Assembly (NCBI RefSeq): GCF_025398175.1
Contig: NZ_CP099734.1
Location: 2,108,001-2,172,000 of the forward strand
Source of the DNA: Photobacterium sp. TY1-4
GTDB lineage: Bacteria > Pseudomonadota > Gammaproteobacteria > Enterobacterales > Vibrionaceae
Direction of reading: 5' to 3'
DNA length: 64,000 bases
Position numbers and translations under genes: made by a program. The notes beneath the pieces are model-generated. The model was given only the letters and a program-made list of their open reading frames with translations. It had not been told where the DNA came from and ran no database searches. Of this stretch, positions 39,741 through 49,711 are shown in pieces. The first letter of the stretch is position 1. Each line of letters starts with the position of its first letter.

Positions 39741-40976
39741 TCACGCAGAGTGCGAATTGCCCTGCGCCGGATGAACGTTCTCTTCCCCGATGGGCGCGAC
39801 ATGCTGACTCACCCCAATCAACCGGAACGCCAGCAGATAGAGCACCACATAGAGCACACTGCCGCCCGCCAGGACCCCGGACCAGCCCCAGTATTCCCAG
39901 CACGCCACCAGAAAGAAGCCGCCCAGGCTCCCCCCGGCATAGTAATGCACCAGATACAGCGCCGTGGCGGTGGCCTTCGCTTGTGTCGCTTTCTGGCTGA
40001 CCCAGGCATATGCTAGCGAATGAGTGAAGAAGGCCCCGGAGCTGATCAGCATCAGGCCAATCAGCATCGCCGGGATCGATTCCCACGCAGCCACCCACAT
40101 GCCGGCCATACTAATCGTCGTGCCCAGTAGCATGCCGGTTACCGGATGATAAGACAGCGTCCACCGGCCGCTCAGTTTCGCCGTCACACTGCCGCCCAGA
40201 TAGCAAAGGAAGATCATCGACGCCAGGCTCACCGGGATCAGGTAAGGCGCCGCGACCAGCCGGAAGCCCATCACGGTGTACAAATTCACAAATAAAGCAA
40301 AGTTCACCCCGCCAATCAGCATCGCATAACGCAACACGGGCTGGCGAAAATGCTGGAACACGCTTCGGGTATGCATACCCAGCTGCCCTTTACTGGCGAC
40401 AAAATGCTGCTGAGGCGGTAGCAAGCGCCACACGATCACCGCCACCAGCAAACTGAACCCGGCCATCCCGATCACCGCCGTTTGCCAGCCCCAGTGATCG
40501 GCAACAAATCCACCGGCCAGCCGTCCGACAATGCCGCCGAGCGAGTTGGCACTAATATAGCCGCCGACAGCCACCACCAAGGCACGCGGCGTGAACTCTT
40601 CGGCCATATAAGCCACGGCGACCGCCGCAAATCCGGCCAGCGAAGCGCCCATCAGCGCCCGGCCGATACTCAACCACACCAGATCCTCCGCGGCCAGCAT
40701 TAACAACCCGACCACCGGCAGCAGGAACAGGCTAATCAGCATTACCTGGCGTCGGCCGATCACTTCCGAGCCTACGGCCCATGGCACCAGCATCAACGCC
40801 AGCGCCAGGGTGCTGGCGGCAAGTAACCAGTTGACTTCCGTGGCCGTGGCCGAGAATGTTTCTGCCATCAGCGGCAGCATCGGCTGGAACAGATACAAGT
40901 TACAGAAAATCAGGAAAGAGCCGAGGGCCAGTGCGAAACTGGCGCGTCGGTACGCGGGAGTTTTTAAATCGATCAT
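39741..40976 (-). CDS. MFS transporter (YnfM-like)
   Basis: This 411-residue protein has 12 membrane helices. It begins with FCNLYLFQPMLPLMAETF, has loop 2-3 GSEVIGRRQVM (motif A-like) and a GRALMGASLAGFAAVAVAYM helix. Together with its divergent LTTR it reproduces the E. coli ynfM/ynfL arrangement. YnfM is a putative exporter (arabinose-like in some screens), so the substrate here is unknown. The C-terminal tail is His/Asn-rich. The ribosome-binding site is poor. Confidence 0.85.
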   Translation of the reverse strand: MIDLKTPAYRRASFALALGSFLIFCNLYLFQPMLPLMAETFSATATEVNWLLAASTLALALMLVPWAVGSEVIGRRQVMLISLFLLPVVGLLMLAAEDLVWLSIGRALMGASLAGFAAVAVAYMAEEFTPRALVVAVGGYISANSLGGIVGRLAGGFVADHWGWQTAVIGMAGFSLLVAVIVWRLLPPQQHFVASKGQLGMHTRSVFQHFRQPVLRYAMLIGGVNFALFVNLYTVMGFRLVAAPYLIPVSLASMIFLCYLGGSVTAKLSGRWTLSYHPVTGMLLGTTISMAGMWVAAWESIPAMLIGLMLISSGAFFTHSLAYAWVSQKATQAKATATALYLVHYYAGGSLGGFFLVACWEYWGWSGVLAGGSVLYVVLYLLAFRLIGVSQHVAPIGEENVHPAQGNSHSA

Positions 40977-41078
40977 CCGATGCAGCCTGGTTAAAGTGAC
41001 TGTGAAAACAGTAGCAATCCGCCAGCAATAATGAAAATATATTAAAAATATAGAGATGATAAACAGAGTTTATAGTGG

Positions 41079-41951
41079 ATGGATATTCGCCAACTGACCT
41101 ACTTCGTCACCCTCGCTGAAACCAAAAACTTTACCCGCGCGGCTGAACAACTGCACATTGCGCAACCGGCACTGAGCATCGCGATCAAGAAGCTCGAGTC
41201 CCAATTGGATCTGACCTTGGTTCAGCGCAACGAGCGCAAGGTTGCCCTGACCCATGAAGGCGAAGTGCTGCTTGAACATGCCCGGTTGATCCTGCAACAG
41301 GTCAACGATGCCAACGTTGCGATGGCTGAACTCAAAGGTCTGGAGAAAGGCGAAGTGCGTCTCGGCTTGCCCAGTATGCTGGGTTCCTACTATTTTCCCG
41401 AAATCCTGATGGGCTTTAAGAGCCGCTATCCGAACCTGAAACTGACCATTGTCGAGGCCGGCACCCAATCCATCCGGCGCATGCTCATCAGCGGTGAGCT
41501 CGACCTCGGCATTATCCAGAATGCCGAGGTGCCCGACAGCCTGGAAACCGAGCACCTGCTGCGGTCGCAAATGGTTGCCGTCGTCAGCCCGGAGCACCCC
41601 TTCGCCAAGCGCAAAACGATTCCGTTCGACGCTTTCTTTCAGCAAGAGCTGGTGATGTTCAAAACCGGCTATTTTCACCGTGAGTTTATCGACGAAGTCT
41701 GCCACCAGTATCAACTGCGCCCGAAAATCGCATTTGAAACGAATCTGCTGCCGATGATCCTGAAAATCGTGCGCAACGATTTCGCGATCACCGCCCTGCT
41801 GGAAATGGTCACCCAGCATGAATCTGGGCTGGTGCCCATTCCCTTTGCCGAACCGGTTTACCTGGATATTTCGATAGCCTGGCGTAAAAACGGTTACCTC
41901 TCCGTGGCCGATCGGGCGTTTATGGAGTACGTCAAGCAGCATGGTCACTAA
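41079..41951 (+). CDS. LysR-family transcriptional regulator (YnfL/CynR-like)
   Basis: This 290-residue LTTR starts MDIRQLTYFVTLAETKNFTRAAEQL with HIAQPALSIAIKKLE completing the helix-turn-helix. The effector domain has VRLGLPSMLGSYYFPE and ELDLGIIQNAEV. It diverges from the MFS gene across 102 bp, which probably contains its operator. No strong ribosome-binding site is present. Confidence 0.88.
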   Translation: MDIRQLTYFVTLAETKNFTRAAEQLHIAQPALSIAIKKLESQLDLTLVQRNERKVALTHEGEVLLEHARLILQQVNDANVAMAELKGLEKGEVRLGLPSMLGSYYFPEILMGFKSRYPNLKLTIVEAGTQSIRRMLISGELDLGIIQNAEVPDSLETEHLLRSQMVAVVSPEHPFAKRKTIPFDAFFQQELVMFKTGYFHREFIDEVCHQYQLRPKIAFETNLLPMILKIVRNDFAITALLEMVTQHESGLVPIPFAEPVYLDISIAWRKNGYLSVADRAFMEYVKQHGH

Positions 41952-42196
41952 ACGGGCCGGCATGTGCCACAGCTAATGCTTTACAGGCATCAAACAGTAT
42001 TTTCCCATGCTGTTTTCACCTGGTTTACAGACGAACAAAGGACAACAAAAATACTGTTTTAGATCATGATAGATTCAGTTATATATCGAGTGCCAGGCTA
42101 AAAGCGGGTAAATTCCCCATATAAAGTGCGTATTAAAGCATTTATGAAAACGCACAATAACTCACCAACTGTATGACGTTGATAAGGGGATTATTC

Positions 42197-43549
42197 ATGC
42201 TGGAACTCATCATTGGCCTCATCGTCGCCGGGATTGTCGGCCGGTATATATTCAAAGGTTATACGGCCACTGGCGTGCTGTTAACCGGTGGTATTCTGCT
42301 GCTCGCCATCAGTGCCGCAATGAACAAGGCCGTGCTGCCGGCGGATGTCGCATCCACCGGCAATGCGGTCACAGATGTATTTGAATATATTAAATATTTG
42401 CTGATGTACCGTGCCGGTGGCCTGGGCATGATGATCATGGTGTTGTGTGGTTTTGCCGCCTATATGACCAAGATCGGCGCCAACGACATGGTCGTAAAAA
42501 TGGCATCCAAGCCACTGAGATTCATCAAATCCCCTTATGTCCTGATGGTCGCGGCTTACTTTGTCGCCTGCCTGATGTCGCTGGCGGTCTCCTCGGCAAC
42601 CGGTCTGGGGGTGTTGCTGATGGCAACCCTGTTCCCGCTGATGGTGAACATGGGGATCAGCCGCGGTGCGGCCGCGGCGATTTGTGCCTCGCCGGCTGCC
42701 ATTATCCTGTCTCCGACTTCCGGGGATGTGGTGATTGCTGCCGAGTCTTCCGGCATGGAACTGATTGATTTTGCGTTCAAGACCACCCTACCGATTTCCA
42801 TCGTCGCGATTATCGCCATGGCGCTGGCACATTACTTCTGGCAACGTCACCTGGATCGGAAAGAAGGCATCAGCCACGAAACCCTGGAAGTCAAAGAAAT
42901 CACCGTCGACGCGCCGAAATTCTTCTGCATTCTGCCGTTCACACCGATCATTGGGGTACTGCTGTTTAACGGTACACTGCTGCCCGAGCTGCATATTGTC
43001 ACGATTCTGGTGATCTGCATGTTCCTGGCAGCCTTGATTGAACTCGTTCGCCATCGCCGTGCCAATGCTGTCTTTGACGGACTGGATGCGGCATATCACG
43101 GCATGGCCGAGGCCTTCTCCGGCGTCGTGATGCTGCTGATCGCCGCCGGGGTCTTTGCCCAGGGCCTGAAATCCGTCGGCTTCATCGACAACCTGTTACA
43201 CCTGGCTGAAATGGCCGGAACCGGCGGCGTATTCCTGATGATCCTGCTGGTTGGGATCACTACCATTGCTGCCATTACCACCGGCTCCGGTAACGCCCCT
43301 TTCTATGCCTTTGTTGAACTGATCCCAAGCCTGGCAGCAAAAATGGGGATTAACCCGGCGTATCTGGTGATCCCGATGCTGCAAGCCTCAAATCTGGGCC
43401 GCACCGTTTCGCCGGTCTCCGGGGTTGTGGTCGCCTGCTCCGGCATGGCTCAGTTGTCGCCGTTTGAAGTGGTCAAACGCACCTCCGTGCCGGTGCTGGT
43501 CGGCGTGGTCGTGGTCATCCTTGCCACCCAGGTGATGGTTCCGGCATAA
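42197..43549 (+). CDS. dcuC: Anaerobic C4-dicarboxylate transporter DcuC
   Basis: This 450-residue polytopic inner-membrane protein of the DcuC family is involved in succinate efflux and C4-dicarboxylate exchange during fermentation. Visible markers are LIIGLIVAGIVGRYIFKGY, VSSATGLGVLLMATLFPLM, CASPAAIILSPTSGDVV, TTGSGNAPFYAFVELIP and LGRTVSPVSGVVVACS. AAGGGGA six bases before the ATG at 42197 fixes the start, and an upstream ATG at 42173 lacks a site. It is monocistronic, with a hairpin terminator. Confidence 0.92.
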   Translation: MLELIIGLIVAGIVGRYIFKGYTATGVLLTGGILLLAISAAMNKAVLPADVASTGNAVTDVFEYIKYLLMYRAGGLGMMIMVLCGFAAYMTKIGANDMVVKMASKPLRFIKSPYVLMVAAYFVACLMSLAVSSATGLGVLLMATLFPLMVNMGISRGAAAAICASPAAIILSPTSGDVVIAAESSGMELIDFAFKTTLPISIVAIIAMALAHYFWQRHLDRKEGISHETLEVKEITVDAPKFFCILPFTPIIGVLLFNGTLLPELHIVTILVICMFLAALIELVRHRRANAVFDGLDAAYHGMAEAFSGVVMLLIAAGVFAQGLKSVGFIDNLLHLAEMAGTGGVFLMILLVGITTIAAITTGSGNAPFYAFVELIPSLAAKMGINPAYLVIPMLQASNLGRTVSPVSGVVVACSGMAQLSPFEVVKRTSVPVLVGVVVVILATQVMVPA

Positions 43550-43577
43550 CCGCCCCCCTTACTCTATCTGTCCGACC

Positions 43578-43606
43578 AAAGCCCACCACGTGTGGGCTTT
43601 CTTGTT
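43578..43606 (+). terminator. Terminator of dcuC
   Basis: AAAGCCCAC, loop CACGT and GTGGGCTTT are followed by CTTGTT. Confidence 0.8.
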
Positions 43607-43716
43607 CTGCATTTCACAATTTAATACCGCTGATTTATCGGAATATACTCACCTGCTTCAATCATTACGCCATCCAGTCGCCCATATCCAATTGAATTCT
43701 ATCAAGACTTTAGTCG

Positions 43717-43745
43717 CACGGTAATTCCCCTGGGGAATTACCGTG
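43717..43745. repeat. 29-bp perfect palindrome upstream of the Aer-like gene
   Basis: CACGGTAATTCCCC, a central T, then GGGGAATTACCGTG: 14-bp perfect arms, 87 bp before the Aer-like start codon. There is no T-tract, so an operator is as likely as a hairpin. Confidence 0.85.
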
Positions 43746-43831
43746 TTACAATTGATTGCACCTATTCATATTCTATTAATAATTATATTGATTATGCGTC
43801 AATAGCTTGCGATTGAGGCAAAGGTATTTCA

Positions 43832-45382
43832 ATGAACAATCAACGTCAAATCACCCAACACGAAATTAAACTCGCCCAAGCCGACCAACTGGTTACCACC
43901 ACCGATTTACAAGGTGTGATCACCTATGCCAACGAGTCGTTTGTCGAAGTCAGCGGCTACTCGGCTAAAGAGCTGGTTGGCCAGCACCACAATATCATTC
44001 GCCATCCGGATATGCCGCCTCAGGCGTTCACCGATCTATGGCAACACCTGAAGGCCGAGCAGCCCTGGCGCGGGATGGTCAAAAACCGCTGTAAGGACGG
44101 CCGCTATTACTGGGTCGATGCCTATGTCACCCCGATCTACGAAAACAATCGCATTTCAGGCTATCAATCGGTGCGCAGAAAGCCGAGTGATGCCCTGATC
44201 CAAAAAGCCACTTCGGTTTATCAGCAGCTCAATCAACAAAGACAGCCGGCTACTTTATCACTTTCAGCCAACCTGAAGCTTGCCCTGGCCTTGCTCCTCT
44301 CTGTCCTGACCATTTTTCTCGGCCACTTGCTTCCGGATAGCCTTGGTGCCTACAGCGCCCTGGCCCCGTTGTGTTTTCTTAGCCTGATCTATCGTCAGGA
44401 GCTGTTCATCACCCCCAAATTCTGCGCCCGGCTGGCCAGTCAGTATGACAGCCTGACCCGAGTCATCTATAGCGGCAACGCCCAGGCGTCCATTGCTGAT
44501 TTTCACCTCCAGCTGAATCGGGCCAAAATGCACACGGTTCTCGGCCGGGTCGAAGATACCGGCCATGCCCTGAAAGATGTCGCCAACGCCATGCAGGACG
44601 CCTCATCTTCCACCAAAGCTTCCATTGCTCAGCAGGATCAGGACACCCACACCATAGCCTCCGCGATTACCCAGTTGACGACCGTTTCGGGTGAAATCGC
44701 ACAAAATACCCAGCTCACCGCTGATAAAGTCACAACGGCGCAAAATCAGTGTCAGGAAACCACCCGCGCGCTCAACGCGACCCAGACCACAATTCATGAA
44801 TTGGCACAAGAAACCCGAGCATCAGCTGAAACCGCCCGCTCTCTGGCCAATATTTCCGCGCAAATTGAAACCATGATGATTGAAATTCAGGGCATTGCCG
44901 AGCAAACCAACCTGCTGGCGCTCAACGCAGCCATTGAAGCAGCACGGGCCGGAGAGCAAGGACGCGGTTTTGCGGTGGTTGCCGACGAAGTCCGGGCACT
45001 GTCGCAACGCACCCATGGTGCCACCGAAAAAATGCAGGTCAGCATTGGGGAAATTCAGGTTGCCTTGAACCAATGGCAAGCCCGAACCGGGCAGACCACA
45101 GAGAAAACCAACCTGTGCGTCGAGAGCACCGAAGCCACAGCGCAACGGATCCGCGATGTGTTTCGCATGATTGACGACATCGCCAGTATTTCTGCACAAA
45201 TCGCCACAGCGGCTGAAGAGCAAGGACTGGTCTCAAAAGATATCTGCCAAAACATCACCCAAATTTCAGCATCTTCCAGCGAGAATCTGAACCAGGTGGA
45301 GAAGATTGAAGCTTCCTCCCGCCTGATGAATCAAAAGGTCCAGATGCTGGAAGGGTTGGCAAAATCCTTCGGCGAGTCCTAA
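43832..45382 (+). CDS. Aer-like PAS-domain chemoreceptor
   Basis: This 516-residue protein has an N-terminal cytoplasmic PAS domain (residues about 10-120) with the Aer-type features [33 protein letters not shown] and [21 protein letters not shown] short hydrophobic membrane anchor follows ([18 protein letters not shown], residues about 150-195). A methyl-accepting signalling domain follows, with the tip [20 protein letters not shown]. Aer senses redox through FAD bound to PAS and steers cells to favourable oxygen levels. AAAGG precedes the ATG. A 29-bp palindrome lies upstream. Confidence 0.92.
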   Translation: MNNQRQITQHEIKLAQADQLVTTTDLQGVITYANESFVEVSGYSAKELVGQHHNIIRHPDMPPQAFTDLWQHLKAEQPWRGMVKNRCKDGRYYWVDAYVTPIYENNRISGYQSVRRKPSDALIQKATSVYQQLNQQRQPATLSLSANLKLALALLLSVLTIFLGHLLPDSLGAYSALAPLCFLSLIYRQELFITPKFCARLASQYDSLTRVIYSGNAQASIADFHLQLNRAKMHTVLGRVEDTGHALKDVANAMQDASSSTKASIAQQDQDTHTIASAITQLTTVSGEIAQNTQLTADKVTTAQNQCQETTRALNATQTTIHELAQETRASAETARSLANISAQIETMMIEIQGIAEQTNLLALNAAIEAARAGEQGRGFAVVADEVRALSQRTHGATEKMQVSIGEIQVALNQWQARTGQTTEKTNLCVESTEATAQRIRDVFRMIDDIASISAQIATAAEEQGLVSKDICQNITQISASSSENLNQVEKIEASSRLMNQKVQMLEGLAKSFGES

Positions 45383-45423
45383 TCGCGCTGCCGCCCCTAA
45401 ATCCGACGGCCACGCCGTCATCG

Positions 45424-45450
45424 ACAGGGAGCCACCGGCTCCCTGTTTTT
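45424..45450 (+). terminator. Terminator of the Aer-like gene
   Basis: ACAGGGAGCC, loop ACC and GGCTCCCTGT are followed by TTTT. Confidence 0.92.
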
Positions 45451-45626
45451 CACAGTCGTTTCACCCGAGCTGAGATGCCTCCCGCACAAACGCTCTTCCA
45501 GCGATCTGGCATCAGCGATTCATGATGCAACACATGGTGATTCCCATCACGCCTTGGCTTAATGCTGACTAAGCACCCAAGCGCAGCGAGTCAGCCCCGC
45601 CATCGCGCACGTGAACGGAGAAAACG

Positions 45627-46139
45627 ATGTCCTCAGTCCCGCAGTCTAAAGCAGATTTAACCCTGGCAATCCAGACGATTTTTCCCAAGCTGATGGCCGA
45701 TTACCGGTCTGTTCCGGCTCACCTGGCGCGTGAGCGAGGCGTCGAAGGCAATATCAAAGGCACCCATATCAGCGTCTGTGATACGCTGGCCTACCTGATT
45801 GGCTGGGGAAAGTTAGTGCTGAAATGGCATCGCCTCGTCGCACAAGGGCAGCCGGTGGATTTTCCGGAGACCGGTTACCAATGGAATCAGCTGGGATTAC
45901 TCGCCACGCACTTTCATCAGCAGTATAGCGACTGGCCCTATGACGCGCTGCTCACCGAGCTTGAACTCACCGTCCATGAGATTTTGGCGCTGATCGCGGG
46001 CCTCAGCAATCATGACCTCTATGGAACCCCGTGGTACCAACAATGGACGTTGGGCCGGATGATTCAGTTCAACACATCCTCCCCCATGAAAAACATGCGG
46101 ACCAAAGTCCGGCGGTTTAAGAAAGCCAATGGGGTGTGA
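45627..46139 (+). CDS. ClbS/DfsB-family (DUF1706) four-helix protein
   Basis: This 170-residue soluble protein has the family pattern SKADLTLAIQTIFPKLMADY, GTHISVCDTLAYLIGWGKL, ETGYQWNQLG and ending PWYQQWTLGRMIQFNTSSP. ClbS, the colibactin self-resistance hydrolase, belongs to this family. Most members have unknown roles, and there is no colibactin-like cluster here. GGAGAAAA precedes the ATG. It is convergent with the next LTTR gene. Confidence 0.82.
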   Translation: MSSVPQSKADLTLAIQTIFPKLMADYRSVPAHLARERGVEGNIKGTHISVCDTLAYLIGWGKLVLKWHRLVAQGQPVDFPETGYQWNQLGLLATHFHQQYSDWPYDALLTELELTVHEILALIAGLSNHDLYGTPWYQQWTLGRMIQFNTSSPMKNMRTKVRRFKKANGV

Positions 46140-46193
46140 CCAAGATATCTCCGTCTTTCGCTACGGGAAAATGGCATCCCGGATGCTCCGGTT

Positions 46194-47117
46194 TCAGGAC
46201 CGGAACGTGTCCGCCCGAAAATAGTCCAGGGTGAAATCAATAAACGCCCGGGTCCGCGCCGGGACATGCTGCCGGGTCGGATAGACCAGGTGCAAGTCCG
46301 CTCCCTCTGACACTTCGGGCGCGAAATCTTGCAGATAATCTTCCAGAAGCACCACCAGCCGACCGGATTGAACATCTTGCTCTACATCGACCCAGGATTT
46401 CAGAACGATCCCGTGCCCGTCGATTGCCCAGCGTTTGACCATCTCGCCATCGTTGGATAATCGGCTTGGTTGGATTGCCAGATGTTGCTTATCTTTCCCG
46501 GCGAAGAAGGTCCAGCGGGTCAGCTGCTCACCCGCCCGGAGCAACCCCAGACACTGATGCTGGTGTAAATCTTCCGGCACGGCCGGACGACCGTTTCGTT
46601 CAAGGTATCCCGGCGAAGCACAAAGCACCCGGCGGCTGGTCCGCAGACGACGCGACACCAGTTGGCTATCTTCCAGGTGACCATAGCGAAACACCACATC
46701 CAGGCGGCCGTCATGGATCGGCAAAATATCGTCACTGAGGATCAGGTGAGGCACCAGTGCCGGATGCCGTACCAGAAACCGATCCAGCATGGGGGCAACG
46801 ACATTTTTCCCCAGATCGCGCGGTGCTGAGATACGCAGGTTCCCCCGCAGAACATCCTGCTGACTCATCATCTGATTTTCCATCTCAGCAATGTGCTGCA
46901 AGGTTGTTTTGCTCAGTTGATAAAACTGCTCCCCCTCATCGGTAAGATGCACCGTCCGGGTGGTCCGGTTGAGCAATTTAACACCGTAATGATGTTCAAG
47001 TGCCTTGAGTTTGGTCGACACCGATGCCGGGGACGTATTGAGATGCTTAGCCGCCGCAGCCAGGCCGTTATGCTCAACAATCGCTGCGAACAGGGCCATG
47101 CTGGCCAGTTTATCCAT
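46194..47117 (-). CDS. LysR-family transcriptional regulator, divergent from nemA-type gene
   Basis: This 307-residue LTTR has a helix-turn-helix (NGLAAAAKHLNTSPASVSTKL) and an effector domain with the DVVFRYGHLEDSQLVSRRL pattern of the AaeR/DmlR-like branch. GGGGGA sits four bases before the second of two adjacent ATGs (47117), which I take as the start. It lies 195 bp from the divergent old yellow enzyme gene, its probable target together with grxB. Confidence 0.88.
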   Translation of the reverse strand: MDKLASMALFAAIVEHNGLAAAAKHLNTSPASVSTKLKALEHHYGVKLLNRTTRTVHLTDEGEQFYQLSKTTLQHIAEMENQMMSQQDVLRGNLRISAPRDLGKNVVAPMLDRFLVRHPALVPHLILSDDILPIHDGRLDVVFRYGHLEDSQLVSRRLRTSRRVLCASPGYLERNGRPAVPEDLHQHQCLGLLRAGEQLTRWTFFAGKDKQHLAIQPSRLSNDGEMVKRWAIDGHGIVLKSWVDVEQDVQSGRLVVLLEDYLQDFAPEVSEGADLHLVYPTRQHVPARTRAFIDFTLDYFRADTFRS

Positions 47118-47312
47118 CATTCCCCCTTTGATTATTTGGATATTCTAAATAGTTAATTCGATTTCGGCCAGATTATCCCGATGCGCTTTTTCGCTATTGT
47201 TTCTTTAACCCAGGAGTAATCTGAATCGAGATATCTCGTTCTGACTTACTCTTTAGATTTTATGAACAATCGCTGCATGCCATCGGCACGCAGTCATTTT
47301 GGAGCACCTCAC

Positions 47313-48485
47313 ATGACCACGCGCACTTCCCCAACACGTATGACCTCAGCACGCTTTGCCACTAAACACTGTGCCCCGACACTTTTCGCCCCAACGAGCC
47401 TGCAAGGACTGCCTCTGGCCAACAGAGTGGTGATGGCGCCGATGACCCGCGCCCGTACCACGCAGCCGGGAAACATCCCCAATGCGATGATGGCGAACTA
47501 CTATGCCCAGCGTGCCAGTGCCGGATTGATCATCACGGAAGCAACCCAGATTTCAGACGACAGCCAGGGCTACTCATTCACGCCTGGCGTGTATACCCCG
47601 GCGCAGGTTGAAGGCTGGCGACAAGTCACGCAAGCGGTCCACGATCAGGGCGGGCGGATTTTCAACCAACTGTGGCATGTCGGTCGCGTCTCCCACCCGA
47701 CCTTTCAGCACGGCCAGGCGCCAATCGCCCCATCGGCGATCAAACCGATCGACACCCAGGTCTGGATTGCCAATGAAGATGGCGTGGGGCAGATGGTGGA
47801 TTGTATCGAGCCTCGGGCGATGACCCAGGCCGACATTGAACATGTGATCGCTGATTTTGCCCAGGCAGCACACCAGGCGATCGCTGCCGGGTTTGACGGG
47901 GTGGAAATCCACGGCGGCAACGGCTATCTGATCGACCAGTTCCTGCGAACCAATTCCAACGTGCGTGACGATGCCTACGGCGGCAGCCGCGAAAACCGGA
48001 TCCGATTCTTGCTTGAAGTAGTTGATGCGGTGATTGACGCCGTTGGCGCGGATAAAGTCGGCGTACGCCTGGCGCCATTTGTCACCTTCAAGGACATGGA
48101 TTGCCCGGACATTGTACCGACGATTCTGGAAAGTGCCCGCCACTTGCAAGCCCGAAACGTAGCTTACCTGCACCTGTCGGAAGCCGACTGGGATGATGCG
48201 CCGACCATTCCGCTGAGCTTCCGCCAGGCGTTACGGGCAGTGTTCACCAATACCATCATCGTCGCCGGACGCTATGACACCGAGCGCGCCGAACACATCC
48301 TGACGCAGGGGCTGGCGGATCTGGTGGCCTTCGGCCGTCCCTTTGTCGCCAACCCGGATCTCGTTTCCCGGCTGAAACACCTGTACCCGCTGGCGGAATT
48401 GGATCCAACCACCTTATTCGGTGGCACGGAAAAAGGTTACAGCGATTACCCGGTTTATAGCGAAACGCCTCAGCCAACCGCTTGA
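47313..48485 (+). CDS. nemA: Old yellow enzyme family alkene/N-ethylmaleimide reductase
   Basis: This 390-residue FMN- and NADPH-dependent reductase of electrophiles has a TIM barrel. It contains LANRVVMAPMTRARTTQPG, the SAGLIITEATQIS strand, QLWHVGRVSHP, the FDGVEIHGGNGYLIDQFLR active-site helix with His and Asn, GGSRENRIRFLLE and DLVAFGRPFVANPDL. GGAG eight bases before the ATG at 47313 sets the start over an in-frame ATG at 47262. It is followed after 34 bp by glutaredoxin 2, which suggests a joint response to thiol-reactive compounds. Confidence 0.93.
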   Translation: MTTRTSPTRMTSARFATKHCAPTLFAPTSLQGLPLANRVVMAPMTRARTTQPGNIPNAMMANYYAQRASAGLIITEATQISDDSQGYSFTPGVYTPAQVEGWRQVTQAVHDQGGRIFNQLWHVGRVSHPTFQHGQAPIAPSAIKPIDTQVWIANEDGVGQMVDCIEPRAMTQADIEHVIADFAQAAHQAIAAGFDGVEIHGGNGYLIDQFLRTNSNVRDDAYGGSRENRIRFLLEVVDAVIDAVGADKVGVRLAPFVTFKDMDCPDIVPTILESARHLQARNVAYLHLSEADWDDAPTIPLSFRQALRAVFTNTIIVAGRYDTERAEHILTQGLADLVAFGRPFVANPDLVSRLKHLYPLAELDPTTLFGGTEKGYSDYPVYSETPQPTA

Positions 48486-48519
48486 ACAATTCAATCAAAC
48501 CCATTATCAGGAAGCATCC

Positions 48520-49155
48520 ATGAAACTGTATATCTATGAACACTGCCCGTTTTGCGCCCGGGTCCGATACATCGCCGGTCGCCTCGGCGTCCCCCTGGAC
48601 ATTGAAGTCCTGGCTTATCATGATGAAGCCACTCCCACCCGATTGGTGGGCAAAAAAATCGTCCCGATCCTGCAGCTCGACGACGGCCGGTTGATGACCG
48701 AAAGTCTGGAAATCATCGACATGCTGATCAAACTGCATCTACCGGCACCTGCGGAGCTGACCCCATCCCCCGCCGTGCTGGCATGGCAACGCAGCGCATT
48801 TCCCTTGCTGCAAAAAATCGGTTATCCGCGCTGGCATCACCTCGCCCTGAAAGAGTTCGCGACCGCGCAAAGTCGCGCCAGCTGGCAAGCCCGCAAAGAA
48901 AGCCCTGAGCTCAATTTTATGGCGCTGATGACACAGACAACCACCATCGTCAACGAGCTGGAATCCCTGCTGGAACAGGCCACCGTGTTGCTCACCGAAC
49001 GCGACAGCCTGCAACCCCAGGCGATGCTCGACAACGCGATCCTCTATTCCATCCTGCGTGGCTATGCCTGTGAGCCGTCGATCAACTGGCCACCCGCCCT
49101 GCACCGCTGGCTAAGGCAAAGTGCGGAGCTGAGTAGCGTCCCACTGGTAGCCTGA
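48520..49155 (+). CDS. grxB: Glutaredoxin 2
   Basis: This 211-residue protein has an N-terminal thioredoxin-fold glutaredoxin domain with active site CPFC (YEHCPFCARVRYIAGRLG). It ends with the IVPILQLDDG cis-Pro loop and TESLEIIDML. An all-helical GST-like C-terminal domain follows. The length fits GrxB (about 215), a glutathione-dependent disulfide reductase. AGGAA precedes the ATG at 48520, and an upstream in-frame start would overlap the preceding gene. It is co-transcribed with the old yellow enzyme gene. Confidence 0.93.
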   Translation: MKLYIYEHCPFCARVRYIAGRLGVPLDIEVLAYHDEATPTRLVGKKIVPILQLDDGRLMTESLEIIDMLIKLHLPAPAELTPSPAVLAWQRSAFPLLQKIGYPRWHHLALKEFATAQSRASWQARKESPELNFMALMTQTTTIVNELESLLEQATVLLTERDSLQPQAMLDNAILYSILRGYACEPSINWPPALHRWLRQSAELSSVPLVA

Positions 49156-49181
49156 ACTCAATTCGTATCCAACTAAAGCAG

Positions 49182-49210
49182 CCCCGATGTTGAACCATTC
49201 AGCATTGGGG
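49182..49210 (+). terminator. Probable terminator of nemA-grxB
   Basis: CCCCGATGTTGAA and TTCAGCATTGGGG form a 13-bp stem (two wobble pairs) with loop CCA. It is followed by TTGTTGG, a weak T-tract. Confidence 0.65.
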
Positions 49211-49507
49211 TTGTTGGCGTTAGTCTATTCACCAACCGTAACCCGGGATTTACGAGACATGTTTTGCTTGCTTTCCACACCATCAGTCCACCAAAGGCGA
49301 CTCTTCTGACGCACGGGTCAGATGAGGTCTCGCTCAATCACAATGCTGACTTTGTACGGATAACTTCAAGACAGATGATAGTGCTATTGTGATGTAATGG
49401 ATTGAAAGTAAATATATTTTATGGTTACAGTACGACAAATATCCCGTGCAGTAGCTGCGTGAAACCAGGCATGCTGCACATTGGCTGTTAGTTTTTCGGA
49501 GGGAACT
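49211..49507. other. Left boundary of the accessory block
   Basis: About 300 bp without a gene. Composition becomes AT-rich from about 49380. A GTGCAG/CTGCAC hairpin with a bulged base (49446-49480) leads into GTTAGTT (49487-49493). That lies 15 bp before the next start codon, the same spacing as the better attC-like core at 51440. It may be a degenerate attC. Confidence 0.35.
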
Positions 49508-49711
49508 GTGTACAAATATCTATATGGAAAGTGGAAATATCTACAAGACTTAGTCGATGGAAGTGGTCAAATACGGCTATGCGATATAAGGCATTATGCT
49601 CGCCTAGAAAACGAAAATATGCAAGATGACGAAGAGATTAAGCACTTTGAGTTTACTCCCGAATCAATAAAAATTGCTTTTGCTGGAATAGAAGTAAATC
49701 CCGATGATCTA

